Shown here: one piece after another, positions 46,737-56,184 of the stretch
Position numbering within the stretch: position 1 is the first letter of the stretch
Layout of the letters: each line of letters opens with the position of its first letter
From: Halomonas sp. H10-9-1
GTDB taxonomy: Bacteria; Pseudomonadota; Gammaproteobacteria; Pseudomonadales; Halomonadaceae
Length of the DNA stretch: 64,000 nt
Direction: 5' to 3'
Assembly (NCBI RefSeq): GCF_040147005.1
Contig: NZ_JAMSHO010000001.1
Span: 3,224,001-3,288,000 of the forward strand
Translations under genes and position numbers: made by a program
The notes under the pieces: model-generated
Told to the model about the DNA's origin: nothing
What the model saw: only the letters and a program-made list of their open reading frames with translations
The model's database searches: none

Positions 46737-48239
46737 TCATCCAGACCGACGTGTGTTGAGTTGCCATCCAAGCAGCACCAGTAATGCGGCCAACAGCCAG
46801 GTCGGCCAGCTACCGGTACGGGTGAACGGCGTGTACCCCGCCATGGGCAGCGCCTCGCCACGAAGGCTCGTAGTCTGGAACTGCGGTGCGAGGGCCGTGA
46901 CGCGGCCCTGAGGATCGACGATGGCGGTCACGCCATTGCTGGTGGCGCGGATAAGATAGCGGCCGTTCTCCAGGGCGCGCAGGCGGGCCATCTGCAGGTG
47001 CTGTTGGGGGCCGATGGAACGGCCGAACCAGGTGTCGTTGGAGACCGTCAGCAGCAGCTCGGCACCGCGCGCCTGCTCGGCGACCCGGTCGGCATAGATG
47101 ATCTCGTAGCAGATGGCGTTGCCGATGGTGGTGCCGGCGGCGTGGATCGGCCCCTGACCCTCGGGCCCGGGCGTCATGGTCGGCATGGGCAGGTCGAAGA
47201 AGGCAATAGTGCCGGCGAGCAGACGTTCAAGCGGCAGGTATTCGCCGAAGGGCACCAGGCGCGCCTTGCGATACTCGCCCTCGGCGGCGCCCAGGCCGAT
47301 CACGCTGTTGTAGTAGTCGCCGCCGTCGCGCTGCAGGATCCCGGTGAGCAGGGCGGTGTCGGGCGCGAGGTTGGAATGCACCCGCTCCAGGATCGGCCGC
47401 GCCTCGCGCTCGAACATCGGCAGGGCCGCCTCGGGCCAGACAACCAGGTCGAGGTCGTTGGACTGTGCAAGGGTCAATACCGTGTAGATGTTGGCCGCCT
47501 CACTCTGGCCATCGGGCGTCCACTTGATCGCCTGGTCCAGGTTGCCCTGCAGCAGGGCCACTCGCAGCGGCTCGCCGGACGGAGAGGTCCACTGGGTGGG
47601 CAACGCCAGCGGGGCCAGCCAAATGGCAGCAACCAGTGCGGCGGCCCACCAGCGATGGCGCAGCAACTCGATGCTCAGGGTACCGGTCAGTGCGGTGATC
47701 AGCGACAGCAGATAGACCCCGCCGATTGGTGCCCAGGCCGCCAGCGGCGACTCCACCTGAGAAGTCCCCAGCAGCAGCCAGGGAAAACCGGTGAATAGCC
47801 AGGTACGTAGCCACTCGCTCAGTACCCAGACCCCGGCGAAGCTGAAGAAGGCCAGACGCGGGCCCGTGACGCGCCGATAAACCCAGAAGGGGGCGGCGAA
47901 GAACAGCGCCAGGCTGGCTACGAACAGACCGGTGAGGAAGAGCGCCAGGGGCGTCCCCGTATAGCCATAGTCGTGGATCGCAACGAACACCCATGAGACC
48001 CCAGAGCCAAACAGCCCTACGCCATAACACCAACCGCGGAGGGCGGCCTGGGCGGGTGTCAGGGCATGGATGCCGAAATAGACCAGGGCCACCGCCACCG
48101 GGCCCAGCCACCACAGCGCGAAGGGCGCGGCGCTGAGGGTGGTCAACACGCCGGCGGTGACAGCGAGCCAGTAACCGAGGGCCGGGGAGATCCGGTCCAG
48201 AAGCGTCAGATAGCGCATCGACTGGCTGTCTGCGTCCAT
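46737..48239 (-). CDS. lnt: Apolipoprotein N-acyltransferase
   Basis: 500 residues from MDADSQSMRYL. N-terminal membrane bundle followed by a nitrilase-like periplasmic domain with the catalytic triad: Glu in VVWPEAALPM, Lys in YRKARLVPFGEYLPL, Cys in GNAICYEIIYAD. Adds the third acyl chain to lipoproteins. Starts four bases after the lspA stop, so both are in one operon cadA-lspA-lnt-ldt. A chromosomal copy must exist elsewhere, so this is an accessory one. Confidence 0.95.
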   Translation of the reverse strand: MDADSQSMRYLTLLDRISPALGYWLAVTAGVLTTLSAAPFALWWLGPVAVALVYFGIHALTPAQAALRGWCYGVGLFGSGVSWVFVAIHDYGYTGTPLALFLTGLFVASLALFFAAPFWVYRRVTGPRLAFFSFAGVWVLSEWLRTWLFTGFPWLLLGTSQVESPLAAWAPIGGVYLLSLITALTGTLSIELLRHRWWAAALVAAIWLAPLALPTQWTSPSGEPLRVALLQGNLDQAIKWTPDGQSEAANIYTVLTLAQSNDLDLVVWPEAALPMFEREARPILERVHSNLAPDTALLTGILQRDGGDYYNSVIGLGAAEGEYRKARLVPFGEYLPLERLLAGTIAFFDLPMPTMTPGPEGQGPIHAAGTTIGNAICYEIIYADRVAEQARGAELLLTVSNDTWFGRSIGPQQHLQMARLRALENGRYLIRATSNGVTAIVDPQGRVTALAPQFQTTSLRGEALPMAGYTPFTRTGSWPTWLLAALLVLLGWQLNTRRSG

Positions 48240-48243
48240 GACG

Positions 48244-48747
48244 CTACTCTGATCCGCTGGGAGAGGGGCGTTCACGCAAGGCCGCAATCGCAAAGGCGAT
48301 GACACCCAGGAACAGGGCGATATCCGCCAGGTTGAAGGCGGGCCAGTGCCACTCACGCCAGTAGACGTCCAGGTAGTCTACGACATACCCTCGTGCCAGG
48401 CGGTCGATGCCATTGCCCAGCGCGCCACCCAGCATCAAGCTGTAACCCAGCGCTTCCAGGCGAGGTCTCGGCCTGCTCAGCAGGATCGTCAGTACGATGG
48501 TCACCAACCCCGTCAGGCCCAGGAACAGATAGCGCTGCCATCCGCCGGCCTCGGCGAGGAAGCTGAATGCCGCCCCCGTGTTCCACCAGTGGCCCCAGTT
48601 GAAGAAAGGGGCTAGCGGGATGGCCTGGCCATACGGCATCAGCGCCTGCACCAGCCCCTTGATGGCCTGGTCGGCCAAGGCGACCACGCTGGCCAGTGCC
48701 AACCAGTACCGGCCTTGCGGCGCTATCGCTATCCGCTCTGTCCTCAT
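48244..48747 (-). CDS. lspA: Lipoprotein signal peptidase (signal peptidase II)
   Basis: 167 residues from MRTERIAIAP. Four helices, catalytic aspartates in GNGIDRLARGYVVDYLDV and FNLADIALFLG, and FNWGHWWNTGAAFSFL. Cleaves prolipoproteins before the lipidated Cys. The ATG overlaps the cadA stop (ATGA). lspA is the passenger also known from ISPpu12. Confidence 0.95.
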   Translation of the reverse strand: MRTERIAIAPQGRYWLALASVVALADQAIKGLVQALMPYGQAIPLAPFFNWGHWWNTGAAFSFLAEAGGWQRYLFLGLTGLVTIVLTILLSRPRPRLEALGYSLMLGGALGNGIDRLARGYVVDYLDVYWREWHWPAFNLADIALFLGVIAFAIAALRERPSPSGSE

Positions 48748-50939
48748 GACGTGGCTTCCCTGTAGCGCGGGCTTGCCGATCTGCTCGTCGCGGTGCCTGG
48801 CGAGAAGCGATAGCCCAGCAGCCGCATGGCGTTCAGGGTCACCAGCACGGTGGCGCCGGTATCCGCCATCACCGCGATCCACATGCCGGTGATGCCAAAT
48901 GCCGTGGTCACCAGGAAGATGGCCTTCAGGCCCAGCGCCAGGGCGACGTTGGTCTTGACGTTGCGCAGGGTGGCCCGGGACAGGTCGATCAGCTCGGCGA
49001 TGCCGGTGACGCGGTTCTTGAGCAGGGCCGCATCCGCGGTTTCCAGCGCCACGTCGGTGCCGCCACCCATGGCGATGCCGACATCGGCTGCCGCCAGTGC
49101 CGGGGCATCATTGATCCCGTCCCCCACCTTGCCGACAGGCCCGCGTCCGGTGGCCTGCCACTCCTGCACGCGCCGGGCCTTGTCCTCGGGCATCAGCTCG
49201 CCATGCGCCTCGATACCCAGAGAGCCACCGATGGCCGCCGCCGTGCGCGCATTGTCGCCACTGAGCATGACCGCCTCGACACCCAGGCGTGACAGGGCGG
49301 TGAGCCCCTCGATCGCATCCTCTCGCGGCTCGTCACGAACGGCGATCAGGCCCAGCGGCCGCTCGCCTTCGACCAGCACGGCGAGACTCTTGCCGGCGTA
49401 TTCCAGCTCGGCGATTCGGGCGCTCAGGCCGTCATCGAGAGCGGCCTGCTCTGTCAGTTGCCGGGGGGAGACCAAGCTCAGCTCACGCCCCTCGACCCGA
49501 CCGGCGACGCCACGACCCGAAAGGGCGTGGTTGCCGTTCGCCTGGGGGATGGAAAGGCCCAGCTGCTGCGCATGGGCAAGGATCGCCATCGCGATGGGGT
49601 GACTGGAGTCACGCTCCATCGCGGCCGCCAGCCTCAGGACCTCGTGCTCGCCTTGGTCGGTGGCCCAGTCCTCCACGTCGGTGACCCGGGGACTGCCGGC
49701 GGTGAGGGTGCCGGTCTTGTCCAGTGCCACCGTCCGCAGCTTGCCCAGCTGTTCAAGCACCGCGCCCCCCTTGATCAGCAACCCACGGCGGGCACCCGCC
49801 GAGAGGCCGGCGGCAATCGCCGCGGGGGTCGAGATCACCAGGGCACAGGGACAGGCGATCAACAGCAGGGCCAGGGCGCGATAGACCGATTCCGACCAGG
49901 CCATGGTCGAGACCAGCGGCGGCACCACCGCCATCAGCAAGGCGAGCCCCACCACCGCCGGCATATAGTAACGAGCGAAGCGGTCGATGAAGCGCGCCAC
50001 CGGCGCCTTGGCGGCCTGGGCCTCCTCGACCAGCCGGATGACCCGAGCGATGGTATTGTCCTCGGCGCCGCGCGTCACCTCGACTTCCAGGGCGGCATCG
50101 AGGTTGACCGTGCCGGCGAAGATGTCATCACCCGGTGCACGCGAGCGGGGCATCGACTCCCCGTTGATCGGTGACTCATCCAGGTCGGATTCGCCGGCCA
50201 GAATGCGCCCATCGCAGGGCACGCGGTCGCCCGGTCGCACCAGCACCCGCTGACCGGGCTTGAGCGTGGCGGCCGAAACCTCCCGGGTATCCCCATCCTC
50301 CATCAGCCTCGCGGTAGACGGCGTCAGGTCCGCCAGGGCCGAGATGCTGCGTCGTGCCCGTGAGGCGGCCACGCCTTCCAGCAGTTCGCCCACGGCGAAT
50401 AGGAAGACCACCACCGCCGCCTCGGCAGCGGCATCGATGGCCAGGGCACCCAGGGCGGCGATGCTCATCAGCATCTCAATGGTGAAGGGGTTGCGCATCT
50501 TCAGCGCGCCCCAAGCAGATTGCACGATGGGCACCAGGCCCACCAGGGTGGCCGCGACGAAGGGCCAGTTGCCCAGCGCTGGCCAGGTCAAGCGCAAGGC
50601 GAAGGCCAGTACCAGCAGCCCTCCGGTGACGAGCACCAGGCGCCCCTTGGCGGTCTGCCACCAGGAGTCCGGCGTGATAGTGGATTCACTTTCCTCATCC
50701 TGGCCGACGAGGCGGTAGCCGAGCTCAATGAGCGTCTTCTCGATCGACTCAGGCGAGGGCGTCGAGTGCTCGTGGGGCTGGATCGTGACCGAGCCGGTGA
50801 CCGAGCTGGCCGACACCTCCTCGATGCCTTCCAGGCGACCCAGGGCGGCCTCGACCTTACGCTCGCAGCCGCCGCAGTCCATGCCCTCGACGCGCAGCTT
50901 CAAGGCAGACGAGTCCTCAGAGCGTGTCGATTTCTCCAT
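48744..50939 (-). CDS. cadA: Zn/Cd/Pb-exporting P1B-type ATPase
   Basis: 731 residues. One N-terminal HMA domain with GMDCGGC at 19-25, membrane CPC motif IACPCALVIS at 361-370, phosphorylated Asp in DKTGTLT at 407-413, HP motif SSHPIAMAI and GDGINDAPAL. CPC with these flanks and the DCxxC HMA mark the ZntA/CadA branch. First gene of cadA-lspA-lnt-ldt, transcribed from the MerR-type promoter at 50973-51003. Confidence 0.94.
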   Translation of the reverse strand: MEKSTRSEDSSALKLRVEGMDCGGCERKVEAALGRLEGIEEVSASSVTGSVTIQPHEHSTPSPESIEKTLIELGYRLVGQDEESESTITPDSWWQTAKGRLVLVTGGLLVLAFALRLTWPALGNWPFVAATLVGLVPIVQSAWGALKMRNPFTIEMLMSIAALGALAIDAAAEAAVVVFLFAVGELLEGVAASRARRSISALADLTPSTARLMEDGDTREVSAATLKPGQRVLVRPGDRVPCDGRILAGESDLDESPINGESMPRSRAPGDDIFAGTVNLDAALEVEVTRGAEDNTIARVIRLVEEAQAAKAPVARFIDRFARYYMPAVVGLALLMAVVPPLVSTMAWSESVYRALALLLIACPCALVISTPAAIAAGLSAGARRGLLIKGGAVLEQLGKLRTVALDKTGTLTAGSPRVTDVEDWATDQGEHEVLRLAAAMERDSSHPIAMAILAHAQQLGLSIPQANGNHALSGRGVAGRVEGRELSLVSPRQLTEQAALDDGLSARIAELEYAGKSLAVLVEGERPLGLIAVRDEPREDAIEGLTALSRLGVEAVMLSGDNARTAAAIGGSLGIEAHGELMPEDKARRVQEWQATGRGPVGKVGDGINDAPALAAADVGIAMGGGTDVALETADAALLKNRVTGIAELIDLSRATLRNVKTNVALALGLKAIFLVTTAFGITGMWIAVMADTGATVLVTLNAMRLLGYRFSPGTATSRSASPRYREATS

Positions 50940-50972
50940 GGTGTGACTCCGTGGGATGATGTAGTATGCGAA

Positions 50973-51003
50973 AGCATAAACCCTGTAGCAACTACAGCTT
51001 CAA
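50973..51003 (-). promoter_or_regulatory. MerR-type promoter/operator of cadA operon
   Basis: Minus strand: -35 TTGAAG (50998-51003), exactly 19-bp spacer, -10 TATGCT (50973-50978). The spacer contains the perfect dyad CTGTAG-TTG-CTACAG. The MerR gene at 51810 is the likely activator. Confidence 0.8.
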
Positions 51004-51052
51004 GCCCCATCGGTTACAGCCCGAAGGGCGGTTCTCTGGGAGGGAGGGCACG

Positions 51053-51775
51053 TTGGAATCCTTGTCGTCCATTGGCTTGCTGGGCGCCTTCGCGGGTGGC
51101 CTTGTCTCATTCTTTTCTCCCTGTACTCTGCCCTTGCTCCCGGCATACCTGTCGGTCGTCACGGGAGGAAGCGCCGGGAAAACGGATAAGCGCCTCGAAG
51201 CCCTGATACTCAGTTCTTTCTTCATCCTGGGTTTCACCATGGTCTTCATCATGCTGGGCTTGGGGGCCAGCAGCATTGGTCAGCTGCTTCGAGGCTATCG
51301 GAACGAGTTCAACTGGATTACCGGAAGCGTGGTCATCCTCCTGGGCGTCTTCATGACCGGTATACTTCGCTTGCCGCTGTTGCAACGAACGCTGCAGTTC
51401 TCACCCAATGTCCAGGGTGGCTCACCGCTATCGGCAACCATCTTTGGCGTGTCCTTCGCCATTGGCTGGACACCCTGTATCGGCCCCATCCTGGGAGCCA
51501 TCCTGATGGCGACTGCCAGTGCCCCCAGCGCCCAGGCCGGCATGGTCTATCTGACGACCTATTCACTTGGTCTGGCACTGCCCTTCCTGGCCAGCACGCT
51601 CTTTCTGAACGTCTTGACGCAGCACAGCCGGAAGCTCGGGAGGTGGAGTGCCTATACAAGGCCTGTGGCGGGCACGATTGTGATCGTCATGGGGATTGCG
51701 ATTGCGACAGGCACCATGACCCAACTTTCAAGTGTCATGGTGGATCTCTTTCCCTCCCTTGCAACTCTGGGGTAG
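51053..51775 (+). CDS. ccdA: CcdA-family thiol-disulfide electron carrier (transposon copy)
   Basis: 240 residues from TTG (MESLSSIGLLGAFAGG). Same two motifs as the copy at 6176 (FFSPCTLPLLPAYL, WTPCIGPILGAIL) and very similar throughout, so the two are recent paralogues or were acquired separately from related elements. Divergent from cadA and 34 bp before the merR gene. Confidence 0.9.
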   Translation: MESLSSIGLLGAFAGGLVSFFSPCTLPLLPAYLSVVTGGSAGKTDKRLEALILSSFFILGFTMVFIMLGLGASSIGQLLRGYRNEFNWITGSVVILLGVFMTGILRLPLLQRTLQFSPNVQGGSPLSATIFGVSFAIGWTPCIGPILGAILMATASAPSAQAGMVYLTTYSLGLALPFLASTLFLNVLTQHSRKLGRWSAYTRPVAGTIVIVMGIAIATGTMTQLSSVMVDLFPSLATLG

Positions 51776-51809
51776 TTCAGACGCTGATGGTTTTTACGGA
51801 GATGCCACC

Positions 51810-52289
51810 ATGACCAACTCTGTCGACACGTCCCACGTCCCGGATAGGACTATCGGTATCGGCGAGCTGGCACGGCGTGCCGGCTGCAAGCCTGAAACGG
51901 TGAGATATTACGAGCGCATCGGGTTGGTGGGCGATGCATCCCGTACCGAGGGCGGTCAACGCCGCTACGGAGAGGAGGCCGTCAGGCGACTGACCTTCAT
52001 CCGCCATGCCCGGGACTTCGGCTTCTCGGTGGAAGCGGTGCGTGAACTGCTGGCCATGTCAGACCAGCCCGACATGCCCTGCCAGGAGGTCGATGCTATT
52101 GCCAAGCATCACCTGGAGGAGGTCGAGTCGCGGCTCCAAAGGCTCTCCGCACTGCGTGACGAGCTCAAACGGATGGTCAGCCAGTGTGCCGGGGGGAAGG
52201 TCGAAAGCTGCCGGATCATCGAAGTGTTGAGCGATCATCAGCTTTGTATCAGCGACCAGGCCCACGGAGGCGCTCACGACCTGGGGTAG
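51810..52289 (+). CDS. MerR-family metal-responsive regulator (ZntR/CadR-like)
   Basis: 159 residues from MTNSVDTSH. Winged HTH IGELARRAGCKPETVRYYERIGLV at 16-39, then a long dimerisation helix (EEVESRLQRLSALRDELKRM). Metal-binding cysteines are placed as in ZntR/CadR: PCQEVD near 90, CAGGKVESC near 130 and QLCIS near the end. Expected to act on the 19-bp-spacer promoters at cadA and the CDF gene. Confidence 0.88.
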   Translation: MTNSVDTSHVPDRTIGIGELARRAGCKPETVRYYERIGLVGDASRTEGGQRRYGEEAVRRLTFIRHARDFGFSVEAVRELLAMSDQPDMPCQEVDAIAKHHLEEVESRLQRLSALRDELKRMVSQCAGGKVESCRIIEVLSDHQLCISDQAHGGAHDLG

Positions 52290-52310
52290 GCGCCTGGAAG
52301 GGTCGGCAAG

Positions 52311-53093
52311 CTAGCCCAGCGAGACATCCAGGAACAGCATGAGTACCAACCCCACCGAGAGCCCCAACGTCGCCTTGTTCTGGTGGCCACTTCGGTGGGT
52401 CTCGGGAATGATCTCATGGCTGATGACATAGAGCATGGCGCCGGCGGCGAAGGCCAGCCCCCAGGGGAGCAGCACTTGTGACATGCTGACGACTCCCGCA
52501 CCTAGCAGGCCACCCAGCGGCTCTACCAGCCCGGTGAGGGAGGCAATGGTCCAGGATCGCCAGCGTGAATAGCCTTCACCCAGCAGTGCCACTGCCACCG
52601 CCAGGCCTTCCGGCGCATTCTGCAGGCCGATACCGATGGCAAGGGGAAGTCCCCCTTCGCTTCCCCCTGCTCCAAAAGCCACACCAACCGCCAGACCCTC
52701 TGGCAGGTTGTGGATCGTGATGGCAATGATGAACAGCCAGATTCGGCGAAGCGATGCTGCCTGTGGCCCTTCACGCCCCTGCTCGAAATGCTCGTGGGGG
52801 AGTCGCTCATTCAGCAGGGCGACCAGCCCCATCCCCATCAGTATCGACGCGCAGGCAATGACGGCAGGCAAGACGCTACCGCCATAGCGCAGTCCAGAGG
52901 CTTCCAGGGAGGGAATGATCAGTGAAAAGAAGGACGCCGCCAGCATGACACCGGCGGCGAATCCGAGTGCCAGGTCGCGAACGGCACGATCGGGCGCCTT
53001 GCTGATCAGGATAGGTAGCGCTCCGATCGCGGTCATCGAACCGGCGGCAAGACTACCCAAAAACCCCAGCGTGACTGGAGAGACACCTTCCAT
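52311..53093 (-). CDS. ZIP-family metal transporter (GufA-like)
   Basis: 260 residues from MEGVSPVTLG after GGGGAAGGG. Eight helices; metal-site motifs ITIHNLPEGLAVGVAFG in TM4 and GIGLQNAPEGLAVAVAL in TM5; C-terminal YVISHEIIPETHRSGH. ZIP proteins usually bring divalent metals into the cytosol; in a resistance element this may balance zinc or run differently. Confidence 0.9.
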   Translation of the reverse strand: MEGVSPVTLGFLGSLAAGSMTAIGALPILISKAPDRAVRDLALGFAAGVMLAASFFSLIIPSLEASGLRYGGSVLPAVIACASILMGMGLVALLNERLPHEHFEQGREGPQAASLRRIWLFIIAITIHNLPEGLAVGVAFGAGGSEGGLPLAIGIGLQNAPEGLAVAVALLGEGYSRWRSWTIASLTGLVEPLGGLLGAGVVSMSQVLLPWGLAFAAGAMLYVISHEIIPETHRSGHQNKATLGLSVGLVLMLFLDVSLG

Positions 53094-53200
53094 AGACCCT
53101 TCCCCTTTGGAGGGTTGGTACTGCAGGGAATGTTGAGTCACACGACGATAGCCATTACATGGCCACCGCTGCGTCTCATACAACAAGCCAGCCTGGCGGC

Positions 53201-54460
53201 CTATCGATTATCCAAGGCGACCAGACCAGACGTACCGATGGCTTTTTTCAGACGACCACGAGCCTCGAAGAGCGCGCTTCGATAATCCTGGGGTGTCGGT
53301 GACTCCCCCAGAATGATGCGCTGCCCCTCCTCCAGGGGATCGACAGGTCGGTCACCCACTCTCACTTCGTAGTGCAGGTTGGGCCCCGTGGTGAGTCCGG
53401 AGGCCCCGACTTCACCCAGCGTGTCGCCGGCATTGATGGCGTCCCCGACCGACAGGCCGGAGGCGAAGCGACTGAGATGCGTATAGCGACTGAGAGTGCC
53501 CCTCTCGTGCTCTACCTCCACGACACGACCATAACCTCCCCGGCGACCGACGAAGGAGACCCGCCCCGGCGCCGTCGCCATGACTGGGGTGCCGCGAGGG
53601 GCGGCAAGGTCGACGCCGTCATGACGACGTACCCCACCGTAAACGGGATGGCGTCGATTGCCGAAGGCGGACGTCAGGCGTGCGCCGAGCACCGGGAACC
53701 GCTTCGTCTCCACAAGGCTACCGTCCTTGAAGAGCATCACGGTGGCTCTCTGGTCCGTCGGCCATACCATCTCCAGTCGTGCCGACGGGTCAGCCAATCC
53801 CATATAGGTCAGACGGGGAGGCCCGACTCGCGTGCCATCCTCTCGGCGATCCTCTTCCCACAGTAACTGCAGGCGCTCCGCGCCAGAGATATCTCGGGCT
53901 GTGTCCATGAGTCCGCCTAGCAGCACCTCGAGGTCCATGGCGAAACGCGTGGGTATCCCCTCTGCCGCCAAGGCGGCATAAAGTGACGTTTCGATGTCCA
54001 CTTCACGGCCCAGAGTCAGGGTGTCGAGACGAGGCGGGACAATCCGCGTCGACGGCCGCTCCCCCAGTGTAACGACGTATTGAATACCCGAGTCACGCTC
54101 GATGGCCACCGACACCGGCTGTCCGGTCGTCAGAGAGGTGACAGTGAGACGGTCTCCAGGCCGCAAGCCTCTTGGGTCGAACCTCCCCGCCAGCGATGTC
54201 AACGCTTGGGTGCGCGTCTCGGCATTCACGCCAAGCTGCAACAGCAGTGCGTTCAGGGTATCCCCTGGTGCCACGGTGAGCTCTTGGGCGACGATCTCGG
54301 GCGGCTGAACGGCCAAGGGCGCTGAGCCCCTCTGCGCGAGAGCTTGTGCCCTGGCCGATGCCGGTTCGCTCGGTGATAGCAAGGTGTTCTCTTGCCAATG
54401 GGCCTCGGCCAGCAGAGGGCCCAGACCCACCAACCCTAGCAGCAACCAGCGCCGTGTCAT
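53201..54460 (-). CDS. M23-family peptidoglycan endopeptidase-like protein
   Basis: 419 residues. Signal peptide, OapA/LysM-like linker (ELTVAPGDTLNALLLQLGV), then a C-terminal LytM domain: RRHDGVDLAAPRGTPV (His and Asp zinc ligands) near 283, SRYTHLSRF near 330, and TGPNLHYEV near 358. In most active M23 enzymes the last motif is HLH; here the first His is Asn, so activity could be altered. Its stop overlaps, in reverse, nothing; its start overlaps the stop of the DsbA-like gene by four bases (ATGA). Confidence 0.88.
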   Translation of the reverse strand: MTRRWLLLGLVGLGPLLAEAHWQENTLLSPSEPASARAQALAQRGSAPLAVQPPEIVAQELTVAPGDTLNALLLQLGVNAETRTQALTSLAGRFDPRGLRPGDRLTVTSLTTGQPVSVAIERDSGIQYVVTLGERPSTRIVPPRLDTLTLGREVDIETSLYAALAAEGIPTRFAMDLEVLLGGLMDTARDISGAERLQLLWEEDRREDGTRVGPPRLTYMGLADPSARLEMVWPTDQRATVMLFKDGSLVETKRFPVLGARLTSAFGNRRHPVYGGVRRHDGVDLAAPRGTPVMATAPGRVSFVGRRGGYGRVVEVEHERGTLSRYTHLSRFASGLSVGDAINAGDTLGEVGASGLTTGPNLHYEVRVGDRPVDPLEEGQRIILGESPTPQDYRSALFEARGRLKKAIGTSGLVALDNR

Positions 54461-55134
54461 GACGCATCGTCCTCGCCAGCGACCTCGGTCACCTCACGAT
54501 TGACGGCGTCGACCAGTTCCTGCATGCCGAAGGGGTCCAACAGCTCACCATTGACGAAAAAGGTCGGCGTCTGGCGGATCTGGTTGGCCTTGACGTCTTC
54601 CTTGTCCTGGTCAATGACCGCTTGTACCTCGGGGGAATCAAGTTGTTCCTCTGCTGCAGCCCTGTCCAGACCGGCCTCGCTGGCGATATCCAGAATAGCG
54701 GCCTCATCGAAGCTGCCATGAGCCGCCCACTGGCTCTGCCGGGCCAGCAACGCTTCCAGCACCGGCTGGAAGACGTCCTGGCGCCTGGCGACTTCCAGCA
54801 CGCGAATGGCGGTATCGGACACGTCTCCGTGGAAGGGCGTGTAGCGCACCACCAACCGCACCTGGTCGGGATACTCTTCCTGGATGCGCTTGGTCAGCGG
54901 ATAGAAGGCACGGCAGGCCTCACAGGCCGGGTCGAAGAACTCCACGATGGTCACCGGCGCTTCTTCCGGCCCCAGAATAGGCGAGTGTGAGCGCACCAGA
55001 GAGTTTTCGGCCTGAGCGCCATCCTGGCTGGCCGCCTCGGCGCCCATGCCCAACAACGAGGGTCTCGCTACGATCACGATGAGGGCGGTCAGCATCAACG
55101 CGCCAACCAGGATAAACGTCGCTTTTTTGTACAT
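54457..55134 (-). CDS. DsbA-family periplasmic thioredoxin-like protein
   Basis: 225 residues from MYKKATFIL; the ATG 12 bp upstream is rejected because it contains the GGAGAAG ribosome site. Membrane anchor, then DsbA fold with redox site FFDPACEACRAFYP near 69-82 and cis-Pro in RQTPTFFVNGEL. Acts as a disulfide oxidase or isomerase in the periplasm. Confidence 0.9.
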   Translation of the reverse strand: MYKKATFILVGALMLTALIVIVARPSLLGMGAEAASQDGAQAENSLVRSHSPILGPEEAPVTIVEFFDPACEACRAFYPLTKRIQEEYPDQVRLVVRYTPFHGDVSDTAIRVLEVARRQDVFQPVLEALLARQSQWAAHGSFDEAAILDIASEAGLDRAAAEEQLDSPEVQAVIDQDKEDVKANQIRQTPTFFVNGELLDPFGMQELVDAVNREVTEVAGEDDAS

Positions 55135-55235
55135 TGACTTCTCCAATTCAAGTGGTTAAGCGGAAAGCAAGACCAGAGAGCTGCTGAGTAGATCTCAACC
55201 GCTGTTGGGTGCCTAAGTCGGCGAATAGTGACGTG

Positions 55236-56150
55236 TCATCCATGCCCATAAAGATTGGCTCTCTGATGCGCATGATCAATATGCTCGAATTCCAAGCTGG
55301 AGTGGCCAATGTCAAAGCGCGCTTTTAGCTGAGCCTTGATATCCGCCTTGATCGCCTCAAGCTGCTGCCAGCCGGCTTCCGTGAGCACCACGTGACAGTC
55401 AAGCGCGGCAGTGCTTTCCTGCATTTGCCATAGGTGGACATGATGTACATCCTGGACACCCTCGACGTCACGCAGCGCATCAATGACTGATTGGCCGTCG
55501 ATATCGGGTGGCGATCCCAACATCAGTGTCCGGATAGGGCCACCAATCTCCGTAAAGGCGAGATAAAGAATATAGAGCGCAATGCCGATCGTAATCGCGG
55601 GGTCTACCCAGCGCATGTCGTATAGCAGAATCAGCGAGCCCCCAATGATCACGGCGAGGGACGCAAGCGCATCAGATAGGTTGTGCAGAAACAGGGCCCG
55701 AATATTGACGCTATGCTTTTGCATCGACCAGGTAAGCAAGGCCGTGAGCGCGTCGACTGCTAAGGCGACGGCACCGATGACAACGATGATCCAGCCCTGA
55801 ACCGCTGGCGGGTCGATCATGCGCATGGCGCCTTCGTAAATCAGGTAGACGCCGACGAGAATGAGCGTGGTGTAGTTGATCAGCGCCGCCACAATCTCGA
55901 TTCGTCCATAGCCAAACGTCATCTGTGAGTCTGGCGGTCGTCTTGCTATCTTGCGGGCCGCAAAGGCAATGACGAGCGCCGCCATGTCGGAAAAATTATG
56001 CAGCGCATCCGCGATCAGCGAGAGGCTTCCCGCCAGGATACCCCCAACAATCTGAGCAACGGTCAATATCCCGTTGGCCCAGATGGCGATGCTCACCCGA
56101 CGGTCACCAGAGGTGGGGTCAAGATGGGGATGATCGTGATGATGTTCCAT
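55236..56150 (-). CDS. CDF-family cation efflux transporter (CzcD/ZitB-like)
   Basis: 304 residues from MEHHHDHPHLDP, a His-rich N-terminus. Six helices with metal-site motifs IADALHNFSDM and FLHNLSDALASL, and a C-terminal ferredoxin-like domain (GVQDVHHVHLWQMQESTAALDCHV). Exports Zn/Cd/Co with proton exchange. It has its own MerR-type promoter at 56185-56215. Confidence 0.93.
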   Translation of the reverse strand: MEHHHDHPHLDPTSGDRRVSIAIWANGILTVAQIVGGILAGSLSLIADALHNFSDMAALVIAFAARKIARRPPDSQMTFGYGRIEIVAALINYTTLILVGVYLIYEGAMRMIDPPAVQGWIIVVIGAVALAVDALTALLTWSMQKHSVNIRALFLHNLSDALASLAVIIGGSLILLYDMRWVDPAITIGIALYILYLAFTEIGGPIRTLMLGSPPDIDGQSVIDALRDVEGVQDVHHVHLWQMQESTAALDCHVVLTEAGWQQLEAIKADIKAQLKARFDIGHSSLEFEHIDHAHQRANLYGHG

Positions 56151-56184
56151 GCGTCGTCCTTGTGGTGTCACCTGATGACGCGAC

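Noticed and set aside
49458..50174. 238-residue plus-strand frame
   Set aside because: Antisense shadow of cadA.
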